From assembly GCA_030447785.1 (NCBI GenBank), contig JAUJOF010000004.1, positions 208,741-272,740 of the forward strand: a stretch of 64,000 nucleotides of DNA. Reading direction: 5' to 3'. Below the pieces are notes generated by a model, which was not told the origin of the DNA, made no database searches, and was given only the letters and a program-made list of their open reading frames with translations. The translations under genes and the position numbers were made by a program. This document shows, piece after piece, positions 17,911-25,745 of the stretch. Position 1 is the first letter of the stretch, and the number at the start of each line of letters is the position of its first letter. This stretch comes from Solirubrobacteraceae bacterium (GTDB taxonomy: Bacteria; Actinomycetota; Thermoleophilia; Solirubrobacterales; Solirubrobacteraceae).

Positions 17911-18788
17911 GTGGGTGGAGGGACAGAGGAGGGCACTGAGGGCAAGGATCTGGCGGGGGCCGGAGAGCGGCTGGCGGATCGGGTCGCGCCGGGCGATGTG
18001 GGGCGGCCGAGGTGGCAGGTCGAGGAGGCGGCGAAGGACGAGGCGGTGCTGCGGTGGGTCGAGCGGTTCAGGTTCGTCACGGGGGAGTTGGTGGCGGTGA
18101 GGTTCGGGATCTCATGGCAGCGGGCGAACGCGAGGTTGCGGCGGCTGGAGCGGATGGGGCTCGTGGCCGGCGAGCAGCAGCACGTGTGTGAGGCGCGCGC
18201 CGTGTTCATCACCGGGCGGGGTGCGACGGTGCTGGGTGTCGGGCGGCGGCGTGCGCCGCGGCCGAGCGTCCAACGCGAGCACGTGCTGGCGATCGTGGCC
18301 CTGGTTGGCGCTTTGGAACGCAATCGCTCGGACGTCGAGGTGCTCACCGAGCGCCAGTGCCGGCGGCGTGAGCGGGCAGGGCACGGCGAGTACAGCATCA
18401 AGGGCAACGACGGCGGCCGACACGAACGCGGGCACTGGCCCGATGCGGCCATCGAGCTGCCGTGGGGCGCGCGCGTGGCCATCGAGGTCGAGCTGTCGGC
18501 CAAGGCACCCGAGCGCCTGCGTCGCCTCGTCGAAGCGCACGTGACCCCATCGACGTACACCAGCGTGCCTACCTGGTCCGCGAGACGGCCCTTGCGCGGC
18601 GCGTCCGGGTGATCGCTGACCAGACCGGCGAGCAGCTTGCATGGAGGGAAAACGAGACGACGCAGCTTGTCGTCGAGCCGCTGCCCGGGGTCTCCCCAGA
18701 CATCGCCGAGCGCATCCATGTGATCGCGCGCGAGCAGGGTGTGACCGACGCAGAGACCCGGACGACCACCAGCGCCACGTCCTGGTGA
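17911..18788 (+). pseudogene. Replication-relaxation-like protein, one frameshift
   Basis: From GTG 17911 the frame encodes a winged-helix segment (RFRFVTGELVAVRFGISWQR, then LRRLERMGLV) and a PD-(D/E)xK-like core (HWPDAAIELPWGARVAIEVE). This is the arrangement of the replication-relaxation family found on actinobacterial mobile elements. After EAHVTP the frame fails, and the expected continuation AYLVRETALARRVRVIAD lies one base away, ending at 18788. One extra C at the CCCC run 18545-18548 restores it. The gene overlaps the excisionase start by four bases. These proteins are linked to plasmid/ICE replication or transfer, and the molecular role is poorly defined. Confidence 0.7.
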
Positions 18789-19015
18789 TCGTGGAGGTGA
18801 CCGAACCCCTCGCACCCTGGGGAGGCCGTGCGCTGACGCGCGAGGACATTCTCGACGCCGGCCAGGTCGTCCAGCTGCTCGGTGTCCGGCGCTCGACCGT
18901 CGAGGACTGGGGTCGTCGCGGGGAGCTTCCGTGTGTTCGTCTGGGCAAGCACCGCCGCTTCCTGCGCGCCGACGTCGAAGCCTCGGTGGTCGGTCGGCGC
19001 GGGCCGGCGGCGTAG
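18785..19015 (+). CDS. Excisionase / MerR-like helix-turn-helix protein
   Basis: A GTG at 18785 overlaps the preceding stop (GTGA) and encodes 76 residues: DILDAGQVVQLLGVRRSTVE, then DWGRRGELPCVRLGKHRRFL. This is the compact winged helix of helix-turn-helix domain 17 / Xis proteins. Such proteins bend att DNA and favour excision by the integrase. The position beside mobility genes on a tRNA-integrated island fits. A longer upstream frame is noise from the preceding gene. Confidence 0.8.
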   Translation: MIVEVTEPLAPWGGRALTREDILDAGQVVQLLGVRRSTVEDWGRRGELPCVRLGKHRRFLRADVEASVVGRRGPAA

Positions 19016-19132
19016 ACAACTTCACGGCGCTCCGCCGACGCGAGTGCGAATGGCGACGCTGCCCTCAAGCCGTGAGCGAACGTGAAGTGCTGGCGGCTAA
19101 GAGCCCCAGGCAGCCACACGAAGGGAGTTGGG

Positions 19133-19434
19133 ATGTTCGAAAGCGTCAGGCGCTACCGCTTGATCGAGGGGTCGCTGGGCGACCTCAAGCAGCGCATTGA
19201 CGAGGGTTCGCCGAACAGATCCGCGCCCAGCCCGGCTTCTGTTCGTACCACTTCCTGGACTGTGGCGAGGAGATCGTCATGACGCTGAGCATGTTCGCCC
19301 ATGCCCATGAGGCCGAGGCATCGCGCGAGCTGGCCCAGCGCTGGAACGACGAGAACCTCCAGGACCTCCGCTTTACGCGGCTCGAGTCATTCGGTGGCGA
19401 GGTCCTCGTGAGCTGCGTCGCAGAACCCGGTTAG
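19133..19434 (+). pseudogene. ABM-like (dimeric alpha-beta barrel) small protein, one frameshift
   Basis: ATG 19133 with an upstream AGGGAG ribosome site starts MFESVRRYRLIEGSLGDLKQ. At the GGG run 19204-19206 the frame breaks, and the continuation FAEQIRAQPGFCSYHFLD, later TLSMFAHAHEAEASRELAQR, lies one base away and ends at TAG 19432-19434. With one extra G the product is 100 residues, similar in pattern to antibiotic-biosynthesis-monooxygenase-type barrels. Its 3' end is duplicated at 21580-21654. Function on the island is unknown. Confidence 0.6.
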
Positions 19435-19465
19435 GCAGCTCCGCGCCGAGCTGGTAGCCGAGCGT
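19360..19465 (+). repeat. 106-bp direct repeat, copy A
   Basis: Bases 19360-19465 match 21580-21685 with only about eight differences. The copy covers the 3' end of the ABM-like gene plus, antisense, the last codons of an integrase. The toxin-antitoxin pair lies between the two copies. Confidence 0.88.
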
Positions 19466-19496
19466 CTTTTCGTCGAGGAAGCCCTCGCGCGGACGC
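19435..19496 (-). pseudogene. Remnant of a second integrase gene
   Basis: Within copy A, sequence matching the integrase C-terminal coding end (21655-21685) is followed immediately at 19464-19496 by a 33-bp match (two differences) to integrase bases 22848-22880. About 1.16 kb of integrase is therefore missing between two adjoining fragments. This is a deletion remnant of an earlier integrase copy. Confidence 0.65.
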
Positions 19497-19558
19497 AGCG
19501 CTGCACCGGCTCGCGGTCACGACCGGCGCGGTAACGACTGACCGCTCGGTGTTCACCT

Positions 19559-20398
19559 TCAGAGGAGCAGGGCGCGGAAGAAGCGCTCGACGACATCGAC
19601 GGCGTCGGCCCGCAACGTCGCCGGGTCGAGCTCGGGATCGACTTGGAGCGATTGCTCCGCATAGGAGGTCGGGCCGATGTCGTTCGGACGGACGTAGCGC
19701 TCCCGGACCTCGAGGGAGATGCTGCGAAGGGCGGGCAGCGCGTCCGACAGCGCGCTCTCGCGGAGCTGCGCCGCAGCCCCTTCCGGGCCGCCCGCGCGAT
19801 TGTGGAGGAGCACGAACGCGAAGTCGTAGTAGTCCTTCTCAAGCCCGCGCGTTCGGACGGCGACGCATTTGGAGAGGAGATAGCCCTTCAGGCCGGCGAA
19901 ACGAACTCGCACCCGCACCTCGCCGCCATCAGGAGCCGTTGCGCTGAGTTCTTCCCACGCCCAATCGCGTGCCACGTATCCGGTGCCCCGCAAGTTCACC
20001 GCCGCCAGCTCGGCACAGCCGGTGGGACTGATGACCTGTCCCTCGGGCCGGTCCTCGAGATCACACAGGAACTCGACCTTGACGGGCCGGCCGTCGATTC
20101 GCCCACGCCAGCGCCATGCCTCACTAAGAGGCTTGAATCCGAGTCGCTTCAGCGCGCGCTCCACGGCGCCGAGATCCGTATCCGCGTCAAGGTGCGTGAT
20201 CAGGAGAACGTCGACGTCGGTGGTCCCGAGGTGCTGAGGAATGACTGCGCCCTCGTACCGCGTCAGCACTTCAGGCACGAGCCCCCCGAGGACGATCAGC
20301 GGGACGTTCTCGTCTCCTACCTCGTTGACCAGGAGAACGAGGGCGCGCTCGGCGCGTGCGCGCGTCTCAGCGCTGCGAGCTTCGTCCGTGTCGCTCAC
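19559..20398 (-). CDS. AbiEii-like nucleotidyltransferase toxin
   Basis: The 279-residue protein has a nucleotidyltransferase signature LIVLGGLVPEVL...LGTTDVDVLL, in which the DVD pair would bind metal and NTP. Later it has AELAAVNLRGTGYVARDWAW and FAGLKGYLLSKCVAVRTRGL, followed by KDYYDFAFVLL, the K-x-YD-D region typical of AbiEii/MNT-type folds. AbiEii toxins transfer nucleotides to RNA targets (tRNA acceptor ends in the characterised cases) and cause abortive infection. Its start overlaps the upstream antitoxin-like gene by four bases, the usual cotranslation arrangement. The specific target is not visible. Confidence 0.72.
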   Translation of the reverse strand: MSDTDEARSAETRARAERALVLLVNEVGDENVPLIVLGGLVPEVLTRYEGAVIPQHLGTTDVDVLLITHLDADTDLGAVERALKRLGFKPLSEAWRWRGRIDGRPVKVEFLCDLEDRPEGQVISPTGCAELAAVNLRGTGYVARDWAWEELSATAPDGGEVRVRVRFAGLKGYLLSKCVAVRTRGLEKDYYDFAFVLLHNRAGGPEGAAAQLRESALSDALPALRSISLEVRERYVRPNDIGPTSYAEQSLQVDPELDPATLRADAVDVVERFFRALLL

Positions 20399-21489
20399 GG
20401 CGCTTGCGCGACCAGCTCATCTGCCTCCCGACGGACGCGCTCGTGAAGTGGATCGATCAGCTCGCTCTTGATGTGCTCTGCGGCGTCGTGACCTCGCCCA
20501 CCCAACGCCGTGAGGTCCGCGTAGAGCCGTGGAGGGCTTACAACGGGGAGCCCGCCGTCCCGATCTGCGAGCGCGAGCACCCGCTCGTCCGCTGCCCAAA
20601 AGACGACACGCGCACCGTCCTCGACCTCGCGCACGCCTGCAGTCTCCATGGCTTCCGAGAGCGGGCCCGCGAACTGGTCCTCAGCGACGTAAATTTGAAG
20701 GCTTGGGACAGCTGTCATGAACGGAGCCCTCACCTCGGCGCCGGCCCAGCCGCTCAGGCCCCACTTCGTCCCCTTCTCGAGAGCCGGCGCCAGGGCGTCG
20801 TGCAGAAGGATCATCGCGTCGCGCGTCGCGCGGTGACCCAGCCGCCGCTTGCGCGGCTCCTCCGCGACTGCCGCCGACCAGGCGGAGAGCAGGCCGTCAG
20901 ACTCGGCCAAGATGCGCCAGGCACGCGGTCCGCGCTGAGCGCCGAGCTTCCGCGTCCAGCCGGCGCGGTCGAACCCCGCCAGCACGGTGCTGATCTGAGC
21001 CTGCGACCATCCGCACTCGCGGGCGAGATGGCCCACCTGGATCCGCGGTCGTGGATGGGCGAGCAAGAGCTCACCCACCGAGCGCGCGGAGGAGGACCAG
21101 TGAAATGGCCGTGGCGTGCGTTCGAGCTGTCGATCAAGCTCCCGGATCACGACCAGGCCACCCGGGCCGACGATCCGCGCGCGTCCTGTTTCGTCGGCCC
21201 AGTTCGCCTCGTGCGCGGCTAGCCATTCCAGAGCACCAGGAGAGAACTGCCTAGCCACGAGCACGAGGTTCTCTGGCCATGGCTCGGGCAACTGCGAAAC
21301 GAGCCTCCGCACATCACCGGGCCAGCCCTCTCCTACCCACTTAACTTCAAGCGCGATGGGAGCGCTGGCGCCGCGAGGCTGGACCAGCATGTCCCATTCT
21401 TGCGCCCCTGCCGCACGCTCGACGAGGGCACCGTCCAGCGCACGCGCGACAATCGCCTCGGCCTTGTTCGCTGATGGCGCGTTATTCAC
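20395..21489 (-). CDS. AbiEi-like antitoxin with PD-(D/E)xK-like N-terminal domain
   Basis: The 364-residue protein begins MNNAPSANKAEAIVARAL. WDMLVQ followed by IALEVKWVG gives a D...ExK arrangement like restriction-endonuclease folds (residues 30-55). A winged helix follows near residue 155 (VGHLARECGWSQAQISTVLA). The C-terminus RLYADLTALGGRGHDAAEHI matches the pattern of the AbiEi C-terminal domain. In type IV AbiE systems the antitoxin represses its own promoter rather than binding the toxin. The nuclease-like N-terminus is not part of the classical short AbiEi. ATGA overlap with the toxin gene supports a bicistronic unit. Confidence 0.7.
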   Translation of the reverse strand: MNNAPSANKAEAIVARALDGALVERAAGAQEWDMLVQPRGASAPIALEVKWVGEGWPGDVRRLVSQLPEPWPENLVLVARQFSPGALEWLAAHEANWADETGRARIVGPGGLVVIRELDRQLERTPRPFHWSSSARSVGELLLAHPRPRIQVGHLARECGWSQAQISTVLAGFDRAGWTRKLGAQRGPRAWRILAESDGLLSAWSAAVAEEPRKRRLGHRATRDAMILLHDALAPALEKGTKWGLSGWAGAEVRAPFMTAVPSLQIYVAEDQFAGPLSEAMETAGVREVEDGARVVFWAADERVLALADRDGGLPVVSPPRLYADLTALGGRGHDAAEHIKSELIDPLHERVRREADELVAQAP

Positions 21490-21579
21490 TCGAATTGCAA
21501 ATTAGCCGTCTAGGCCGAAAAAGGCAAGCTCACGCACGACCGGTTCAGTCCGTGGAACTGCCGAACGCGCCCTGACCTG

Positions 21580-21685
21580 CAGGACCTCCGCTTTACGCGG
21601 CTGGAGTCATTGGGTGGCGAGGTCCTCGTGAGCCGCGTCGCAGAACCCGGTTAGGCAACTCAGCGCCGAGCTCGTAGCCGAGCGT
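21580..21685 (+). repeat. 106-bp direct repeat, copy B
   Basis: This is the second copy of 19360-19465. Here only the last 75 bases of the ABM-like gene remain on the plus strand (stop TAG 21652-21654), overlapping the 3' end of the intact integrase on the minus strand. Confidence 0.88.
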
Positions 21686-23030
21686 GACGCGACGGCGCGG
21701 CGTCGGGTGGCGCTCACGGCTGGACGGGCTCGGCTGCTCGTCGAGCTCGCCCATGCTCCCGGTGAACGCGCGATCCAGCCGCGCGACGTCGGAGTGGCGC
21801 GGCTTGGCGTGCAGGTAGCGCTCGGTGGTCGTCAGCTTCGCGTGGCCCATCCAGGCCTTGAGCGTCGCGGTGTCGACCTCGCGGACGACGAGCGAGCCGA
21901 AGGAGTGGCGCAGGTCGTGGAACCGCAGCCGGCGCAGGCCGGCCGCCTCCTGCGCGCGGCGGTAGCGCCGGCGCAATGCCGAGGGATCCAACGGCCCGCC
22001 GAGCGCGCTGCAGAACACGATGTCGTCGTCGGCCACAAACCGCCCACGCTCGGCCAGGCGGGCCAGCTCGGCTGCGGCCGGCGTGGCCAGCGGGACCGTG
22101 CGGACATGCCGGGACTTGGGCGCCGTGAGGTGGCCGGCCGACCACGACGCCGCGACGGTCAGCGTCCCGCGCTCGAAGCTCACGTGACGCCAGCGCAGCG
22201 CCAGCACCTCGCCGAGGCGCAGGCCGGTGAAGGCCGCGACCGTGAACAGGGCCGCGTCCTGCTCGTCGGCCAGGCGCCGCTCGCGGGCCTCGGCCTCCGA
22301 CACCGCCGGGCGGCGCGGATCGCGGTGGCGGCCCTCGTGGGCCGCGCGAGCCAGCGCGGCAACCTCCTCGGGCTCGTAGAAGTCCAGGGCGCCGGGTGAG
22401 GCCTCGCGTCGCTTGGCGCTCGCACGCGCAACGTTCGCGGTAATCCCGTAGCGCTGCGGCCGCCGGGCGGCGTACTCGAGCACCGAGCAGACGATCTGGC
22501 GGTGCTTGTTGATGGTGCGCTTGGATACCGCCTCGAAATCCATGCCCTCGAGCCAGCGCTCGACCTGCTCGGTGGTGATGTCGCGGAGGGCCTGGCCGCC
22601 GAACTCGCGCATCACACGGGCGCGGGCGCGGCTGCGACCCCGCTTGCGCGGCCGTGCGTCGGGCATGGCAAGCGTGTAGCGGTAGTCGGCAAGCGTGGAG
22701 GGCTTGGTGCCCTCGACGTGCTCGAGGTGGTGACGCCAGTCCGCGGCCGCCGCCTCGAGGTCACGCCCCGCGCGAGCTGAGGTTTCCCCAGTGCTGCCTC
22801 GTGCTCCTCGATGGCCCGGCGCATCTCGACGATCGCCGTCTTCTCGTCGAGGAAGCCCTCGCGCGGGCGCCCGCGCCGTCTGCGCCGAGCGTCGCCGTCG
22901 CGCTCCACCCAGGCCGGCCCCAGACGGCGCTTGACCTGGCGCCGCCCGGAGTCGGCCACTTGGCCTCGTAGAAGGGCCGGCCGCGACCCTCGCGAACGAC
23001 CAGGGCACCCGTCGGAACGATGTCTCCCAT
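21593..23030 (-). CDS. Tyrosine recombinase (integrase), two frameshifts near the N-terminus
   Basis: The catalytic half is intact: ALFTVAAFTGLRLGEVLALR (catalytic Arg), FHDLRHSFGSLVV (H-x-x-R) and TERYLHAK (nucleophilic Tyr). The core-binding domain STLADYRYTL...ITTEQVERWLEGMD precedes it. The N-terminal arm-binding part is split: MGDIVPTGALVVREGRGRPF from ATG 23030, then DSGRRQVKRRLGPAWVERDG in a second frame, then SARAGRDLEAAAADWRHHLE in a third. One extra base at 22954-22961 and one at the AAA/TTT run 22783-22785 restores a protein of about 480 residues. It lies beside the right att site and should catalyse integration into tRNA-Asp. Confidence 0.85.
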
Positions 23031-23065
23031 CGGCGGACGATGCTACCCGGCGCCGGCAGCTTTGG

Positions 23066-23110
23066 GTACCACATTGGGTACCAAACCAACCCGAGGCAAC
23101 CTTAGGTACC
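23066..23110. repeat. GGTACC direct repeats near the right att site
   Basis: GGTACCACATTGG (23066-23078) equals 7608-7620 near the left att site. Two further GGTACC units lie at 23078-23083 and 23105-23110. They sit between the integrase start and the att repeat, as expected for recombinase arm sites or an integrase operator. Confidence 0.55.
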
Positions 23111-23165
23111 ACTCTTCTACTTGTAGGAGTATCGCTGCAAAACAGCCAGTTTCTCCTTGGGGGAG

Positions 23166-23213
23166 CGGCCTGTCACGCCGGAGGTCGCGGGTTCGAGTCC
23201 CGTCGCTCCCGCT
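23166..23213 (+). repeat. att site, right copy (48-bp direct repeat)
   Basis: This exact copy of 7475-7522 contains only the 3' portion of tRNA-Asp. It has no acceptor or D-arm 5' half, so it is not a functional tRNA. Confidence 0.92.
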
Positions 23214-23233
23214 ACACAGCTCTTGTTCTCGCT

Positions 23234-24148
23234 TCACTGGCCGCGCATCAGGGCATTGATGTCGCCGAGCGGCCCGAGGTGGCGCAGCTTGTCGGGGTTG
23301 ACGATCGATCGCACGGCGTGGACGCCGTCGTCGGCGACGTCGAGCGTGACGACGTTGATGAGCTGGCCATGGCTGTCGAGGTAGACGGCCCCCGGCTGGC
23401 CGTTGACGGTCGTCGGTCGTTGGCGGAGTCCCATTCGCCGCGCCTGGCGGGTCAGGCCCGCGACCACGCGGGCGACCCGCTCGCGGCCGCGGATCGGTCG
23501 GGCGAAGGCGGGCGCCTTGCCTCCGCCGTCGCCGTGCAGGGTCGCGTCGGAGGCCAGCAGCTCGACGAGGGCCTCGACGTCGCCGTCCTGCGCGGCGGCA
23601 AGGAATCGTCGTGTGAGCTCTTCGCGCTGATGGGGTGAGGAGGCAAAGCGGGGCCTGCGGGCGTCGACGTGGCGCCGTGCTCGGGAAGCGATCTGGCGGC
23701 AGTTGGCCTCGCTCTTGTCGATGATGTCGGCGATCTCCGCGTGGGCGTAGCCGAAGACCTCGTGCAGCAAGAAGACCGCTCGCTCGATCGGCGAGAGCGT
23801 GTCCATCACCACGAGGAAGGCCATCGACAGCGACTCGGCGAGCTCGGCCTGCTCGCTCACCCCGGCGCCCGGGTCGGCGAGCACGGGCTCGGGAAGCCAT
23901 TCACCGACGTACTGCTCGCGCCGGGCGCGGGCGGAGCGCAGCTCGTCGATGGCCAGGCGGGTCGTGACCTTGGTCAGGTAGGCGCGCGGCGAGGCCACCT
24001 GGGCGGGTACGCCACGGTGAAAGCGAAGGAAGGCCTCCTGCACCACGTCCTCGGCCTGGCTCATGCTGCCGAGCATCCGGTAGGCGATCGAGATCATCAG
24101 GGGGCGCAGGTCCTCGTAGACCTCTCGGTCCGTGTCCACGGCGTCCAT
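23234..24148 (-). CDS. ECF41-group RNA polymerase sigma factor (SigJ-like)
   Basis: The 304-residue protein has sigma region 2 (AYRMLGSMSQAEDVVQEAFL) and region 4 (LSPIERAVFLLHEVFGYAHA, then EIADIIDKSEANCRQIASRA). These are followed by a C-terminal SnoaL-like domain. The linker motif WLPEPV and the C-terminal motifs DGGGK and NPDKL are hallmarks of ECF41, in which the fused domain, rather than a separate anti-sigma factor, controls activity. It is divergent from an epimerase-like gene, the usual ECF41 neighbour class. A matching target promoter lies between them. Confidence 0.93.
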   Translation of the reverse strand: MDAVDTDREVYEDLRPLMISIAYRMLGSMSQAEDVVQEAFLRFHRGVPAQVASPRAYLTKVTTRLAIDELRSARARREQYVGEWLPEPVLADPGAGVSEQAELAESLSMAFLVVMDTLSPIERAVFLLHEVFGYAHAEIADIIDKSEANCRQIASRARRHVDARRPRFASSPHQREELTRRFLAAAQDGDVEALVELLASDATLHGDGGGKAPAFARPIRGRERVARVVAGLTRQARRMGLRQRPTTVNGQPGAVYLDSHGQLINVVTLDVADDGVHAVRSIVNPDKLRHLGPLGDINALMRGQ

Positions 24149-24205
24149 CTATAGCCACCGACGAGGTAGCCACGCGCCGCGTGACACCGGATTCGGCGTG
24201 CGCGT

Positions 24206-24232
24206 TGTCACGTCGTGGCCCCGTCCTTCGTC
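24206..24232 (+). promoter_or_regulatory. ECF41-type promoter
   Basis: TGTCACG (24206-24212) and CGTC (24229-24232) are separated by exactly 16 bases, matching the known ECF41 consensus TGTCACA-N16-CGTC with one difference. It lies 33 bases before the epimerase-like start codon and points towards it. Confidence 0.72.
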
Positions 24233-24264
24233 TTGCCTCGAGAGGTCCCAGAAGAGGAGAGGTC

Positions 24265-25251
24265 ATGAGGGTGTTCGTGGCCGGGGCGACGGGTGCCATC
24301 GGCAAGAGGCTTGTCCTGCTGCTCGTCAGCCGGGGGCACGAGGTGACGGCGATGACTCGGACCGGGGCAAAGGTCGCCGGCCTGCGGGCGGCGGGCGCGG
24401 AGCCGGTGGTGGTCGATGGCCTCGACGCAAACGCCGTGATGCGCGCGGTGAGCGCCGCGCGGCCCGAGGTGATCGTGCACGAGATGACCGCGCTGTCGAG
24501 CATGGGGGCAAACCTCCGTCGCTTCGACCGCGACTTCGAGCTCACCAATCGGCTTCGCACGCAGGGCACCGACACCCTCCTGGCGGCCGCGCGGCGCACG
24601 GACACCCGGCGCGTCGTCGCGCAGAGCTTCGCGGGCTGGCCCTACGCGCGAGAGGGGGCGTGGGTCAAGAGCGAAGAGGACCGCCTCGATCCCCACCCAC
24701 CCCAGGGGATGCAGCGCACGCTGTCGGCCATCGGCCACCTCGAGGGTGCCGTCGCGGGAGCCGGCGACATCGAGGGGCTCGTCCTGCGCTACGGCACCCT
24801 CTACGGTCCGGGCACGTCGCTCGCACGCGACGGGGAGCACGCAGAGATGATCCGCCGCCGACGCTTTCCGATCGTCGGTCAAGGGACTGGCGTGTGGTCG
24901 TTCGTGCACATCGACGACGCCGCCGCGGCCACCGTAGCCGCGATCCAGGGCGGGGCCCCGGGCCTGCTTAACATCGTCGACGACGACCCGGCGCCGGTCT
25001 GCGAATGGCTGGTGCACCTGGCCGATGCGCTTGGCGCCAAGCCACCGCGCCGCATCCCGCTGTGGCTCGGCCGGCTCGCGACCGGCGAGGTCGGCGTCTC
25101 GCTCATGATGCAGGTCCGCGGAGCGTCCAACGAGAAGGCCAAGCGCGAGCTTGGCTGGCGTCCGCGCCATCCCAGCTGGCGCAGTGGGTTTCGCGAAGGG
25201 CTGGACGACAGCGCGCAAGAGCGCCGCGAGCCCGCGGAGGCAATCACGTAA
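24265..25251 (+). CDS. NAD(P)-dependent epimerase/dehydratase-like protein
   Basis: ATG 24265 is preceded by a strong AGAGGAGAGG ribosome site. The 328-residue product opens with the Rossmann motif VFVAGATGAIGKRLV and ends with a C-terminal lobe RGASNEKAKRELGWRPRHPS typical of extended short-chain dehydrogenases. The canonical catalytic YxxxK is not obvious: QSFAGWPYAREGAWVKSEED holds a Tyr and Lys at unusual spacing. The gene is probably the direct target of the divergent ECF41 factor. The substrate is unknown. Confidence 0.8.
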   Translation: MRVFVAGATGAIGKRLVLLLVSRGHEVTAMTRTGAKVAGLRAAGAEPVVVDGLDANAVMRAVSAARPEVIVHEMTALSSMGANLRRFDRDFELTNRLRTQGTDTLLAAARRTDTRRVVAQSFAGWPYAREGAWVKSEEDRLDPHPPQGMQRTLSAIGHLEGAVAGAGDIEGLVLRYGTLYGPGTSLARDGEHAEMIRRRRFPIVGQGTGVWSFVHIDDAAAATVAAIQGGAPGLLNIVDDDPAPVCEWLVHLADALGAKPPRRIPLWLGRLATGEVGVSLMMQVRGASNEKAKRELGWRPRHPSWRSGFREGLDDSAQERREPAEAIT

Positions 25252-25305
25252 GGGCGGCCGTGAAGCGCTGTAGGACCGGGCACGCCCAGCGGGAAGGAGA
25301 TCCCC

Positions 25306-25683
25306 ATGTCCTATCGTCTGCTCACCGCTAGCGAGATGCACTGGCGCCCGTCCAACCAGATGGGCGTGCTCAACACCGACCTCGTCAGGCAGCTCGAGGT
25401 GCCGACGCTGGGGGCCCGCCTGTGGCGACTGCGCCCCGGGGAGGCATCGACACGCCACCGCCACCGCAAGCAGGTCGAGCTCTACGTCCTGCTCGAGGGG
25501 CTGGGACGCGTGCGTGTCGACGGCGACCTGCTCTGCCTACGCCCGGGGGACGCACTGGCCGTTGAGCCGCCATCGGTACGCCAGGTCTTCAACGACACGA
25601 CCGACGATCAGCTCTGGCTGGCGGTCGGCGCGCCGCCCGAGCCGGCCAACACCCTGGAGATGGCCGAGGAAGAGCTCCGCTGA
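25306..25683 (+). CDS. Cupin-domain protein
   Basis: The 125-residue protein follows a good AAGGAGA ribosome site. It has the two cupin motifs: GEASTRHRHRKQVELYVLLE supplies the metal-binding His pair and a following acidic residue, and RPGDALAVEPPSVRQVFNDT forms the second motif, though with no clear final His. It is 54 bases after the epimerase-like gene and probably shares its ECF41 promoter. Small stand-alone cupins bind small molecules or act as simple metalloenzymes, and the ligand is not deducible. Confidence 0.75.
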   Translation: MSYRLLTASEMHWRPSNQMGVLNTDLVRQLEVPTLGARLWRLRPGEASTRHRHRKQVELYVLLEGLGRVRVDGDLLCLRPGDALAVEPPSVRQVFNDTTDDQLWLAVGAPPEPANTLEMAEEELR

Positions 25684-25745
25684 CTGTATCCCGATGGGCC
25701 CGTGCCCTCCCGCCAGAGCTCGAACGCTGAGACCGTCGAGTGGCC

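Noticed and set aside
19360-21685. CRISPR array or transposon ends
   Set aside because: Only two repeat copies exist, 2.2 kb apart, and they are explained by duplicated gene ends. There are no spacers, cas genes or inverted termini.
23157-23213. A second functional tRNA-Asp
   Set aside because: Only the 3' 46 bases are present. The acceptor 5' strand and D arm are missing, so this is an att site.
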